From: CALMFG01 sp963666035
Lineage (GTDB): Bacteria > Bacillota > Clostridia > Christensenellales > CALMFG01
Direction of reading: 5' to 3'
Assembly: GCA_963666035.2 (NCBI GenBank)
Contig: CAXXJI010000016.1
Coordinates: 124,001 to 188,000, forward strand
Length of the DNA stretch: 64,000 bases
Shown here: piece by piece, positions 42,997-50,812 of the stretch
Layout: each line of letters opens with the position of its first letter
Position numbering within the stretch: position 1 is the stretch's first letter
Made by a program: the position numbers and the translations under genes
The notes under the pieces: generated by a model
Databases searched by the model: none
Told to the model about the DNA's origin: nothing
The model's input: only the letters and a program-made list of their open reading frames with translations

Positions 42997-43506
42997 ATCG
43001 CAAACGAAATGCTGATTAACGAACAAATCAGAGTAAGAGAAATCCGGCTGATCGGATCGGACGGAGAACAGATTGGAATTAAACCCATCAACGAGGCCAG
43101 AGCGCTTGCGGAAGATGAAGGGCTGGATCTCGTGATGATGAGCCCAAATGCAAAGCCGCCAGTCTGCAAGATTATGGACTACGGCAAATTCCGCTTTGAA
43201 CAGGCTAAAAAGGCAAAGGAAGCCAAGAAAAACCAAAAAGTGATCGAGCTTAAGGAAATGCGGCTTTCGGCCACCATTGATGTGCATGACATGCAGGTGA
43301 AGGCCAAAAACGTCAACAAATTCTTACAGGCGGGGGACAAGGTGAAGGTTTCTATCCGCTTTAAAGGCAGACAGATGGCCCATACCGAAAATGGTAAGGC
43401 AGTCATGGACAAATTTGAAGAGATGATTAGCGAGTATGGAGTGGTTGAAAAAAACGCTAAACTTGAAGGCAGAAATATGTTCATGATTTTAGCTCCAAAA
43501 AGTTAA
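42997..43506 (+). CDS. infC: Translation initiation factor IF-3, starting at ATC
   Basis: 169 residues. IF-3 splits ribosomes and checks initiator tRNA and start codon. Family motifs: NEQIRVREIRLIG, KPPVCKIMDYGKF in the linker region, and KVKVSIRFKGRQMAH in the C-domain. The start is read as ATC at 42997, 8 bases after GGAGG (42984-42988). TTG 42982 overlaps that site and ATG 43009 is too far. Non-standard AUU/AUC starts are a known trait of infC: IF-3 rejects them, so it limits its own synthesis. Confidence 0.94.
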   Translation: MANEMLINEQIRVREIRLIGSDGEQIGIKPINEARALAEDEGLDLVMMSPNAKPPVCKIMDYGKFRFEQAKKAKEAKKNQKVIELKEMRLSATIDVHDMQVKAKNVNKFLQAGDKVKVSIRFKGRQMAHTENGKAVMDKFEEMISEYGVVEKNAKLEGRNMFMILAPKS

Positions 43507-43544
43507 TATATAAGTTTTTCTTAAAAGCAAGGAGGGCACGAAGC

Positions 43545-43742
43545 ATGCCAAAGATTAAAACACACAGGGGCGCGGCAAAACGATTTTCTTTGACAAAATC
43601 GGGCAAAGTGAAGCGCAAACAGGCTTACAAAAGCCATATTTTGAATCATAAATCGGCCAAGAGGAAGAGAAACCTCCGCAAAGGCACCTATATTTCGCCG
43701 CAGGAAGAAAAGAACGTACGCGTTCTGATTCCTTACAAGTAA
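43545..43742 (+). CDS. rpmI: 50S ribosomal protein L35
   Basis: 65 residues, very basic. MPKIKTHRGAAKRFSLT and KSHILNHKSAKRKRNLRKG are diagnostic. AGGAGGG precedes the ATG. Second gene of the infC operon. Confidence 0.98.
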   Translation: MPKIKTHRGAAKRFSLTKSGKVKRKQAYKSHILNHKSAKRKRNLRKGTYISPQEEKNVRVLIPYK

Positions 43743-43771
43743 GCGCTTAAAAGCAGAGGAGGTAAGAAAAA

Positions 43772-44128
43772 ATGGCGAGAGTTAAAAGAGCAGTAAACGC
43801 AAGCAAGAAAAAAAGAAAAGTGATGAAGCTTGCCAAAGGTTATTTTGGCGCAAAATCCAAACAATATAAGACTGCATCACAGGCCGTGATGCGTTCGATG
43901 AGTTACGCTTATGTGGGCAGAAAGCTGAAAAAGCGTGATTTTAGAAAACTTTGGATCATCCGTATCAACGCAGCGGCAAGACTGAATGGTCTCAGCTATT
44001 CCAGATTGATTAACGGTCTGAAACTGGCTGGTGTTGATATCAACCGTAAGATGCTTTCTGAGATGGCGATCAGCGACCCAGAGGCTTTTGCTCAGGTGGC
44101 GGAAGTAGCCAAAAAGAAATTGGCCTAA
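43772..44128 (+). CDS. rplT: 50S ribosomal protein L20
   Basis: 118 residues. MARVKRAVNASKKKRKVMK and LWIIRINAAARLNGLSYS are diagnostic. L20 is an early 23S rRNA-binding assembly protein and, in Bacillota, the repressor acting at the leader of this operon. GGAGG precedes the ATG. Confidence 0.98.
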   Translation: MARVKRAVNASKKKRKVMKLAKGYFGAKSKQYKTASQAVMRSMSYAYVGRKLKKRDFRKLWIIRINAAARLNGLSYSRLINGLKLAGVDINRKMLSEMAISDPEAFAQVAEVAKKKLA

Positions 44129-44160
44129 TCAAACCGCTTTGAGAAAAATTATAAAAAAAT

Positions 44161-44192
44161 CGACGTCATCAACAGTGGCGCCGTTTTTTTTT
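44161..44192. terminator. Bidirectional terminator between rplT and tmcAL
   Basis: CGACGTC (44161-44167) pairs with GGCGCCG (44177-44183), with one A-C mismatch and one wobble, flanked by seven As on one side and nine Ts on the other. It works for both converging transcripts. Confidence 0.8.
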
Positions 44193-44209
44193 ATACATTT
44201 ATTGAATTA

Positions 44210-45427
44210 TTATATTGTCTCGGTCAATGTTTTCTGAGTAAAATCCTGTCCGCTTGAGAAAAACTTTGGGTCTTTTTGAACCAGCGCGTATATATCGCCG
44301 GCGCGGATATCCAAACTGACAAACGGGTCGTTTTCCAGACCCGCGGCACTGTGAAACAGATTGATCTTTGTATTCTTGGCAAAATGAGACATAAGATGAT
44401 CGGCTTTTGTATGGTAGGCGAGCACTTTAATGTGGGTCGGGTCATGATGATCGGCATATTCAGTCAACTCGCGAGAGATGCCCAAAAGAATATAGGCCAA
44501 TATGCGCTGGATACGGGTTTGGGTGTAGCGTTTGGTTTTGATTTTTTTCACCAGATCATGATAGTCTTTTGCGGTGTTGGATGCGGCTTTGATACGGTTT
44601 TCCAGCCCCTCGGACACATCAGGAGTTTTCGCGATCTCGGCGGCCGTCATTCTGCGGATGGCGTAGATGATCTCTTTAAAGAAGTCTTGCGGAGAAACCG
44701 GCATAAATCCACTGTCCAGCAAATCTGCATAGATATCGTATGCGGGTTTTGGGACATTGGCGAGCACCGCATCATCCAAACCCTTTTTAAAAATATGTTT
44801 TCGAATCGCCGTGGCACTGGAGAGCGAGAGCGAGAGTGTTTGGTCATTATATTCATCACCCGTGCGTCTGATGACGGTGGGGGTGATTTCCGAATTTAAT
44901 CGACTTAAAGCCTTGAGATACTCCAGACCCAAAATGGCGTTGGAGCCTGTCAACAGCATACTGATTTTTGGATCGCTGAGATAGTTTTCCAAAGCCTTGC
45001 TTCGGGAAGCGGGATAGGAGATGCCCTGGTCGAGATTGGTTTTTAATAGTGCGCGGTATTGCTGGGGTTCTTCTAAAAGCACTTCGGACAGCGCTTTGAG
45101 TTGATGGATGTCATCTGTCTCAGAACCGAAAGACAGCACATCAATATTCAAGTCTTGCAAAATCCGGACACTGCCGCAGGCAAATCCTTCGGCGGAACGC
45201 AGCGCGTAAATTGAAGGGAGCTCCAAAACCAAATCGGCACCACAGGCCACGGCCGCTTGCGCGCGATGCCATTTATCAAATATGGCGGGCTCGCCGCGCT
45301 GGACAAAAGCGCCGCTTAAAAGACAGACCACGTGGTCGCATCCCGAGATTTCTCTGGTTTTTTGGATATGATATGCGTGACCGGCATGAAATGGGTTATA
45401 TTCAGCTATTATTGCGCAAATTCTCAT
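44210..45427 (-). CDS. tmcAL: tRNA(Met) cytidine acetate ligase TmcAL (YlbM)
   Basis: 405 residues. The N-terminal nucleotidyltransferase fold has AEYNPFHAGH (H14, H17), then SGAFVQRGEPAIFDKWHRAQAAV and GADLVLELP, all typical of YlbM. TmcAL acetylates C34 of elongator tRNA-Met to ac4C, using acetate and ATP. It is divergent from pta-ackA, which interconvert acetyl-CoA and acetate, and near DUF177-rpmF, its neighbours (ylbN-rpmF) in Bacillus. The ATG at 45427 (minus) is preceded by AAAGGCG. Confidence 0.94.
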   Translation of the reverse strand: MRICAIIAEYNPFHAGHAYHIQKTREISGCDHVVCLLSGAFVQRGEPAIFDKWHRAQAAVACGADLVLELPSIYALRSAEGFACGSVRILQDLNIDVLSFGSETDDIHQLKALSEVLLEEPQQYRALLKTNLDQGISYPASRSKALENYLSDPKISMLLTGSNAILGLEYLKALSRLNSEITPTVIRRTGDEYNDQTLSLSLSSATAIRKHIFKKGLDDAVLANVPKPAYDIYADLLDSGFMPVSPQDFFKEIIYAIRRMTAAEIAKTPDVSEGLENRIKAASNTAKDYHDLVKKIKTKRYTQTRIQRILAYILLGISRELTEYADHHDPTHIKVLAYHTKADHLMSHFAKNTKINLFHSAAGLENDPFVSLDIRAGDIYALVQKDPKFFSSGQDFTQKTLTETI

Positions 45428-45478
45428 AATTTTCGCCTTTTCAAATCCGAGTAAACTATGTATAATGAAAATTGTTTG

Positions 45479-45507
45479 TTTACAACATCTTTATTAACTA
45501 GTATATC
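45479..45507 (+). promoter_or_regulatory. Probable promoter of pta-ackA
   Basis: TTTACA (45479-45484) and TATATC (45502-45507), 17-bp spacer, in the divergent intergenic region. Confidence 0.5.
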
Positions 45508-45567
45508 AAATTTATTTTATGATAAGAAGCGAATTTTTATCGATCTTGAAGGGAGCACCAAAACGAC

Positions 45568-46563
45568 ATGGGACTAATGGACGACATCAAAGCCAAAGCA
45601 AAAGCGGATATCAAACGCATCTGCCTGCCTGAAGGGACTGAAGAAAGAACCATCAAGGCGGCTGAAACCATATCCAAGGAAGGCATCGCCGAAGTGATTC
45701 TGCTGGGAGACGAAGCAGAAATTAAAAAGCTTTCAGCGGGTTTGGATTACAGCAATGTGACCATCATTGACCCGAAGACAGACAGCAGACTGGAAGCCTA
45801 CGCAAACGCGTTTTATGAGATGCGTAAACAAAAAGGTGTGACAAAAGAATCCGCACTGGAGACGATGAAAGATACACTTTACTTCGCTGTCATGATGATC
45901 AAACAAGGCGAAGCAGACGGCATGGTGGCCGGCGCCATCAACACCACGGGCAACACATTAAGACCCGCACTTCAAATTATCAAAACCGCACCCGGCATAT
46001 CGGTGGTTTCCTCCTCATTCATTATGGAAGTTGATAAAAAAGAATACGGAAAGAACGGTGTTCTGATTTTTGCTGACTGTGCAGTCAATATTTGTCCTAC
46101 AGCCGAACAGCTGGCGGCGATTGCAGTGTCTTCGGCCGAAACTGCCAAAACTTTGGCGGGTATGGAGCCCAAAGTGGCGATGCTGTCTTTCTCAACCAAA
46201 GGCAGTGCAAAACATGAGCTGGTAGACAAGGTGACCGAAGCGACAAGCATCGTTAAAACGTTAGCGCCGAATCTGAACGTGGACGGCGAACTGCAGGCGG
46301 ATGCCGCACTGGTGGACAAGGTGGGCAAACTGAAATCTCCTGGCAGCACGGTGGCGGGCGAAGCGAATGTATTGGTTTTCCCGGATTTGCAGGCGGGCAA
46401 TATTGGATACAAATTGGTGCAGCGTTTGGCAGGCGCCGAAGCGATCGGACCCATTTGTCAGGGGCTGGCTAAACCGGTGAATGACTTGAGCCGCGGATGT
46501 GATGTGGATGATATCGTCAGTGTGGTGGCGATCACAGCGGTGCAAGCTCAGAATATGGCGTAA
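45568..46563 (+). CDS. pta: Phosphate acetyltransferase
   Basis: 331 residues, the short (Bacillus-type) Pta without N-terminal regulatory domain. It converts acetyl-CoA and phosphate to acetyl phosphate. Motifs: RICLPEGTEERTIKAAE, DGMVAGAINTTGNTLRPALQ, and the C-terminal NVLVFPDLQAGNIGYKLVQRL with GLAKPVNDLSRG. ackA follows after 43 bases; together they make ATP and acetate. Confidence 0.97.
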   Translation: MGLMDDIKAKAKADIKRICLPEGTEERTIKAAETISKEGIAEVILLGDEAEIKKLSAGLDYSNVTIIDPKTDSRLEAYANAFYEMRKQKGVTKESALETMKDTLYFAVMMIKQGEADGMVAGAINTTGNTLRPALQIIKTAPGISVVSSSFIMEVDKKEYGKNGVLIFADCAVNICPTAEQLAAIAVSSAETAKTLAGMEPKVAMLSFSTKGSAKHELVDKVTEATSIVKTLAPNLNVDGELQADAALVDKVGKLKSPGSTVAGEANVLVFPDLQAGNIGYKLVQRLAGAEAIGPICQGLAKPVNDLSRGCDVDDIVSVVAITAVQAQNMA

Positions 46564-46606
46564 ATAAAAGCTTTTTGATTAAAGATATGGAAAGAGAGAA
46601 TATAAA

Positions 46607-47803
46607 ATGAATGTTTTGGTAGTCAACGCAGGCTCGTCATCGCTTAAATATAAGCTGATTAATATGAGTGATGAATCGGTACTTGCAAAGGGAATTGTAG
46701 AGCGGATTGGTTTTGAAGGAACGATCTTGAAACATCAGAAGGATGAGGATACCAAGGTTCAGGTAAAAAAAGAATTAAAGGATCATACCGAGGCGTTTAA
46801 GCTGGTGGTGGAAGCACTGACCAGTCCGGAACACGGTGTGATTGCATCCATGGACGAAATCACTGCGGTGGGGCATCGTGTGCTTCATGCCGGTGAAAAG
46901 TATGCAGGTTCTTTTATTATCGATGACAAGGTGATTGAAGCGGTTGAGGAGTATTCAATATTTGGACCGCTGCACAATCCAGCCAACCTGATGGGCATCA
47001 GAGCCTGTCAGAAGATTATGCCGAATGTACCGATGGTGGCCGTTTTTGATACGGCATTTCATCAGACGATGCCTAAAAAGGCGTATATCTACGGTTTGCC
47101 GTATGAATTATATTCAAAAATGAAAATCCGCCGTTATGGATTCCATGGCACTTCACATGCGTACGTGGCTGAAAGAGCCGCGAAAATGGTGGGCAAAAAA
47201 CCCGAAGAATTGAAAACCGTCAGCTGCCACTTGGGCAACGGCGCTTCGGTTTGTGCGATTGACAAAGGTAAAAGCGTGGATACTTCCATGGGACTGACGC
47301 CTTTGGAAGGACTTATTATGGGAACACGGTGTGGCAGCATTGACCCGGCGATTATCGAATTTTTGATGAACGAAAAGGGTATGGACATCAACGAAACCAT
47401 CACCTACCTTAACAAAGAATCCGGAGTGCTCGGCATTTCGGGTGTCAGCTCTGATTTTAGAGATCTATGGATTGCTTGGGATAATGAGAAAAATGAGCGC
47501 GCTAAAATTGCATTGGACGCATTTTGTTACAGCGTTAAAAAGTATATCGGCGCTTATGCGGCGGCCATGGGCGGATTGGATGTGATCGCGATTACAGCGG
47601 GTATCGGCGAGAATGACCCGCGTGTGCGTGAGATGATCACCGAAGGGCTGGAATTTCTAGGCGCGAAGTTTGATGCTTCAAAAAACAACTTTAAAGGTGA
47701 GGAACATGTGATTTCGGCTGATGATTCCAAGGTCAAAATTGTCTGTGTGGCCACCGATGAGGAACTGAGAATTGCGCAGGAAACCAAAGCGCTTTGCTTG
47801 TAA
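46607..47803 (+). CDS. ackA: Acetate kinase
   Basis: 398 residues. It transfers phosphate from acetyl phosphate to ADP. ASKHA-fold motifs: VNAGSSSLKYKL at the start, HRVLHAGEKYAGS, the catalytic region VAVFDTAFHQTMP, HLGNGASVCAIDKGKSVDTSMG, and TAGIGENDPRVRE near the end. Second gene of the fermentative energy-conserving pair. No clear terminator separates it from the strong promoter at 47811. Confidence 0.98.
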   Translation: MNVLVVNAGSSSLKYKLINMSDESVLAKGIVERIGFEGTILKHQKDEDTKVQVKKELKDHTEAFKLVVEALTSPEHGVIASMDEITAVGHRVLHAGEKYAGSFIIDDKVIEAVEEYSIFGPLHNPANLMGIRACQKIMPNVPMVAVFDTAFHQTMPKKAYIYGLPYELYSKMKIRRYGFHGTSHAYVAERAAKMVGKKPEELKTVSCHLGNGASVCAIDKGKSVDTSMGLTPLEGLIMGTRCGSIDPAIIEFLMNEKGMDINETITYLNKESGVLGISGVSSDFRDLWIAWDNEKNERAKIALDAFCYSVKKYIGAYAAAMGGLDVIAITAGIGENDPRVREMITEGLEFLGAKFDASKNNFKGEEHVISADDSKVKIVCVATDEELRIAQETKALCL

Positions 47804-47810
47804 AAAAGGA

Positions 47811-47839
47811 TTGACATCTTTATCAAAGGAAATTATAAT
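47811..47839 (+). promoter_or_regulatory. Perfect-consensus promoter of DUF177-rpmF
   Basis: TTGACA (47811-47816), 17-bp spacer, TATAAT (47834-47839): both boxes match the sigma-A consensus exactly. Fits strong expression of ribosomal protein L32. Confidence 0.9.
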
Positions 47840-47886
47840 TGAGGCTGTTGCTCTAAAAAAGCAAAATTTCTTTTGGCAGCAGACGA

Positions 47887-48381
47887 ATGAAAATTGATCT
47901 AACAAGAACTAAAGATGCGATTGGTGAAAGTTTTTCGTTTGAAATCTCGGAAGTTTTACCGGATTTTGAATATAACGGTACGACGTATCGTATCATTCAA
48001 CCCGTTATCGTATCCGGTTTCTATCAACCCGGCGAGACCGAACTGATGGTGACAGCCGAGATCAGCGCTTGTCTTGCGGCACCCTGCGATCGGTGCGTCA
48101 CGGAAACTGAAGTGGCGGTAGATGCCGCGATGGCCGAAGTTTTTTCACTTATTGATAGTGAAGAGACTTATCTATTTGCGGGAAATGATCTTGTGATTGA
48201 CAAGGCAGTGATGGATAACATCGTTTTAAACATGCCGATGCATGTTTTGTGCAGTGAGGATTGCAGAGGTTTGTGTCCGCACTGCGGAAAAGATAGAAAC
48301 AAAGAAAATTGTGATTGCGAAACAGAGAAGAATAAAGCAAACAGCCCGTTTGCGGCATTGGACGGACTGTTTTCGGATTAA
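47887..48381 (+). CDS. DUF177 (YceD/YlbN) family protein
   Basis: 164 residues. DUF177 proteins accompany rpmF in most bacteria and affect 23S rRNA accumulation; the mechanism is unclear. Four C-terminal Cys in a pattern C-x3-C-x4-C-x2-C (CSEDCRGLCPHC), with two more in NCDC, suggest a zinc knuckle. There is no strong ribosome binding site before the ATG. rpmF follows after 25 bases. Confidence 0.9.
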   Translation: MKIDLTRTKDAIGESFSFEISEVLPDFEYNGTTYRIIQPVIVSGFYQPGETELMVTAEISACLAAPCDRCVTETEVAVDAAMAEVFSLIDSEETYLFAGNDLVIDKAVMDNIVLNMPMHVLCSEDCRGLCPHCGKDRNKENCDCETEKNKANSPFAALDGLFSD

Positions 48382-48406
48382 TAGTTTTTAAGGAGGTGTA
48401 AGCGAT

Positions 48407-48601
48407 ATGGCAGTACCAAAGAGAAGAACCTCGAAACAAAGAAAACGCACGAGAAAAGCACATTGGAAGCTGTCTTTACCGGGAATCAGCGAATGTCCGC
48501 AATGCAAGCAGCCTGTGTTGTCACACAGGGCATGCAAAAACTGTGGTTATTATAACGGCGTGAAGGTGATACCCGACAAAGTCAAGAAAGCGGCTGAATA
48601 G
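48407..48601 (+). CDS. rpmF: 50S ribosomal protein L32
   Basis: 64 residues. MAVPKRRTSKQRKRTRKAHW is diagnostic. Two CxxC pairs (CPQC and CKNC) show the zinc-binding form. AAGGAGGT precedes the ATG. Confidence 0.98.
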   Translation: MAVPKRRTSKQRKRTRKAHWKLSLPGISECPQCKQPVLSHRACKNCGYYNGVKVIPDKVKKAAE

Positions 48602-48616
48602 AGAAGCGAAAAGCTG

Positions 48617-48645
48617 AAGGGCACATTGTTAATTGTGCCTTTTTC
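48617..48645 (+). terminator. Rho-independent terminator after rpmF
   Basis: GGCACA (48620-48625) pairs with TGTGCC (48634-48639), extended by flanking A/T pairs, followed by five Ts. Confidence 0.82.
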
Positions 48646-48647
48646 TC

Positions 48648-48676
48648 TTGAAAAAAAGATGACAATCCCATATACT
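48648..48676 (+). promoter_or_regulatory. Promoter of plsX-acpP
   Basis: TTGAAA (48648-48653), 17-bp spacer, TATACT (48671-48676), starting right after the rpmF terminator. No FapR-type palindrome was noticed beside it. Confidence 0.78.
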
Positions 48677-48709
48677 TTTAGCTAGTATACGGACTAAGGG
48701 TGAAAAATT

Positions 48710-49711
48710 TTGAGAATTTGTGTAGACGCCATGGGCGGAGACCATGCTCCAGCTGCGGTGATTGAAGGCGTTTCGGCGGCGATCAAGGATTTTGATGACA
48801 TCACGCTGGTGCTGACCGGAAAAAAAGAAGTGATCGAAACTGAGCTGAACAAGTATTCAGTGGATCGGTCACGGATTGAGATTGTCGATTGCCGCGAAGT
48901 GATTGAGATGACAGACAAAGCGGTGGACGCCATCAAGAAGAAAAAGGATTCTTCGATGGTGCGCGGCTTTGAGCTGGTGAGGGACGGAGACTGCGATGTT
49001 TTTTTAACGGCGGGCCATTCGGGTGCACTGGTTGCCGGAGCCACGCTGATTGTTCGGCGCATCAAAGGTGTATCGCGTCCGGCGTTCTGTCCGGTTTTGC
49101 CCACGCGTACAGGCAGCGTTCTGTTGTTGGACAGCGGCGCCAACGTAGATTGCAAACCGTTCTATTTGGCCCAGTGGGGTGTGATTGGCTCGGTTTATAT
49201 GCGGTGTGTAATGGACATTCAAAACCCGCGTGTCGGTTTAATCAACAACGGTACCGAACCCGGTAAAGGCAATGCACAGACCATCGAAGCCTATAAGCTG
49301 ATGGAAGAAGAGAAGCACATCAATTTTAAGGGCAATGTTGAAGGACGGGAAATGCTCTCGGGCGATTACGACGTGGTGGTGGCCGATGGATTTGTCGGCA
49401 ATGTGGCCTTAAAGCTGGTGGAGGGACTGGCCAAGACGATGACTGGAATGCTGAAAGATGAGCTGACCAAAGGATTTTTTACCAAGATCGGCGCGTTGAT
49501 GGCCAAACCTGGGTTTAAGCGGTTTAAGGCGCGGCTGGATTATTCCGAGCTTGGTGGTGCGCTGCTGCTCGGGGTCAACGGCGGAGTCATTAAGGTGCAC
49601 GGGTCGTCCGACGCAAAAACCTTCCAGTCGGGTATCCGGCAGGCAAGAAAGTTTATTATTTCTGGTGTTGTGGAAAACATCAAGAATGATATACAGAGTA
49701 TTACAGAATAA
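48710..49711 (+). CDS. plsX: Phosphate acyltransferase PlsX
   Basis: 333 residues. It makes acyl phosphate from acyl-ACP as the first step of phospholipid synthesis with PlsY. Motifs: RICVDAMGGDHAP at the start, GHSGALVAGATLIVRRIKGV, NNGTEPGKGN and VADGFVGNVALKLVEG. The start is TTG at 48710. acpP, encoding its acyl donor, follows after 35 bases. Confidence 0.96.
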   Translation: MRICVDAMGGDHAPAAVIEGVSAAIKDFDDITLVLTGKKEVIETELNKYSVDRSRIEIVDCREVIEMTDKAVDAIKKKKDSSMVRGFELVRDGDCDVFLTAGHSGALVAGATLIVRRIKGVSRPAFCPVLPTRTGSVLLLDSGANVDCKPFYLAQWGVIGSVYMRCVMDIQNPRVGLINNGTEPGKGNAQTIEAYKLMEEEKHINFKGNVEGREMLSGDYDVVVADGFVGNVALKLVEGLAKTMTGMLKDELTKGFFTKIGALMAKPGFKRFKARLDYSELGGALLLGVNGGVIKVHGSSDAKTFQSGIRQARKFIISGVVENIKNDIQSITE

Positions 49712-49746
49712 CGCTTTAGTTTTCTACGGAGGTGAAAGAAAGTATC

Positions 49747-49977
49747 ATGGTATTTGAAAAAATCAGAAAGATTTTGGCTGACCAACTGGAGATTGAGGAG
49801 AATAAAATCACACTGGACTCCAACCTGGTGGATGACTTGAACGCTGATTCACTGGATATCGTTGAACTCATCATGGATGTTGAACAGGAATATGACATCA
49901 CCATCCCTGATGAAGATTTACCGGCGGTTGTAACCGTCAAGGATATCGTAAGCTATATTGAATCGCAAGTGAATTAG
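49747..49977 (+). CDS. acpP: Acyl carrier protein
   Basis: 76 residues from ATG 49747; a GTG at 49732 overlaps the GGAGGTGA site and is rejected. The phosphopantetheine Ser is S35 in NADSLDIVELIM. It carries growing fatty acyl chains. It sits between plsX and rnc, a common order, and a terminator separates it from rnc. Confidence 0.97.
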   Translation: MVFEKIRKILADQLEIEENKITLDSNLVDDLNADSLDIVELIMDVEQEYDITIPDEDLPAVVTVKDIVSYIESQVN

Positions 49978-49998
49978 TCCTTAACCATGTTATTTGAT

Positions 49999-50031
49999 GA
50001 AGCCTCATATCCTTTGAGGCTTCGTTTCTTT
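49999..50031 (+). terminator. Rho-independent terminator after acpP
   Basis: GAAGCCTCA (49999-50007) and TGAGGCTTC (50015-50023) form a perfect nine-pair stem, followed by a T-rich tail (GTTTCTTT). Confidence 0.88.
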
Positions 50032-50119
50032 AAAAACCTTGATTGCAGTATTAAAAATATGACTTAAGATCAAAGATGTATTAAGTGATATATTTAATCC
50101 TACATCATAAATTTAACGG

Positions 50120-50806
50120 ATGAGCGAATATAAAAAACTTGAAGATACGCTGGGATACCAATTTAAGGATTTAAGTCTGCTTGAAAAAGCGTTGACGCAT
50201 TCCAGCCTGTCCAAAGAAGAGAATAATGAACGTCTGGAGTTTTTGGGCGATGCGGTGCTGGATCTGATTATTTCAGAATACCTGTTCACGCTGAAACGAG
50301 ATTTTCACGAGGGAAAACTCACCAAGACCCGTGCGGCCATCGTCACCGAAAAATCGTTGTACGAGGTGGCCAAGCATATTAAGATAGCAGGATATCTTAA
50401 ACTCGGCAAAGGCGAGGATCAGGGCGGCGGACGGAACAAGTCGTCAATTCTTGCGGATACCATAGAAGCGACCATTGGAGCCATCTATCTCGACAGCGGA
50501 TATGAGAACACCAAAGCGGTGGTTTTGGCGCTGTTTGGCAGCAATATCGAATCGGTGCTTTCTGGCGGCGGGTTTAAAGACTATAAAACGCGTTTGCAGG
50601 AATATTTCCATAAAGTACCGAACACCAAGATTACCTATATTGTCTACAAACAAAAGGGACCTCCGCATAGCAGGACGTTTTATGTCAATTTCATCGTCAA
50701 CGGGCAGGTGTTCACCAATGGTTCTGGAAAAACCAAAAAAGAAGCAGAACAACTGGCAGCGAAAAAAGCACTCAAGATTGTGCCTAAAAAATTTAGACAG
50801 GAGTGA
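50120..50806 (+). CDS. rnc: Ribonuclease III
   Basis: 228 residues. It cleaves double-stranded RNA in rRNA and mRNA processing. The catalytic signature is NERLEFLGDAVLDLIISEYLF, with DTIEATIGAIYLDSG as the second acidic cluster; a C-terminal dsRNA-binding domain spans about 150-225 (GSGKTKKEAEQLAAKKAL). No strong ribosome binding site or promoter is obvious in 50032-50119. smc and ftsY, its usual downstream neighbours, are replaced by glyA. Confidence 0.96.
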   Translation: MSEYKKLEDTLGYQFKDLSLLEKALTHSSLSKEENNERLEFLGDAVLDLIISEYLFTLKRDFHEGKLTKTRAAIVTEKSLYEVAKHIKIAGYLKLGKGEDQGGGRNKSSILADTIEATIGAIYLDSGYENTKAVVLALFGSNIESVLSGGGFKDYKTRLQEYFHKVPNTKITYIVYKQKGPPHSRTFYVNFIVNGQVFTNGSGKTKKEAEQLAAKKALKIVPKKFRQE

Positions 50807-50812
50807 TGAAAT

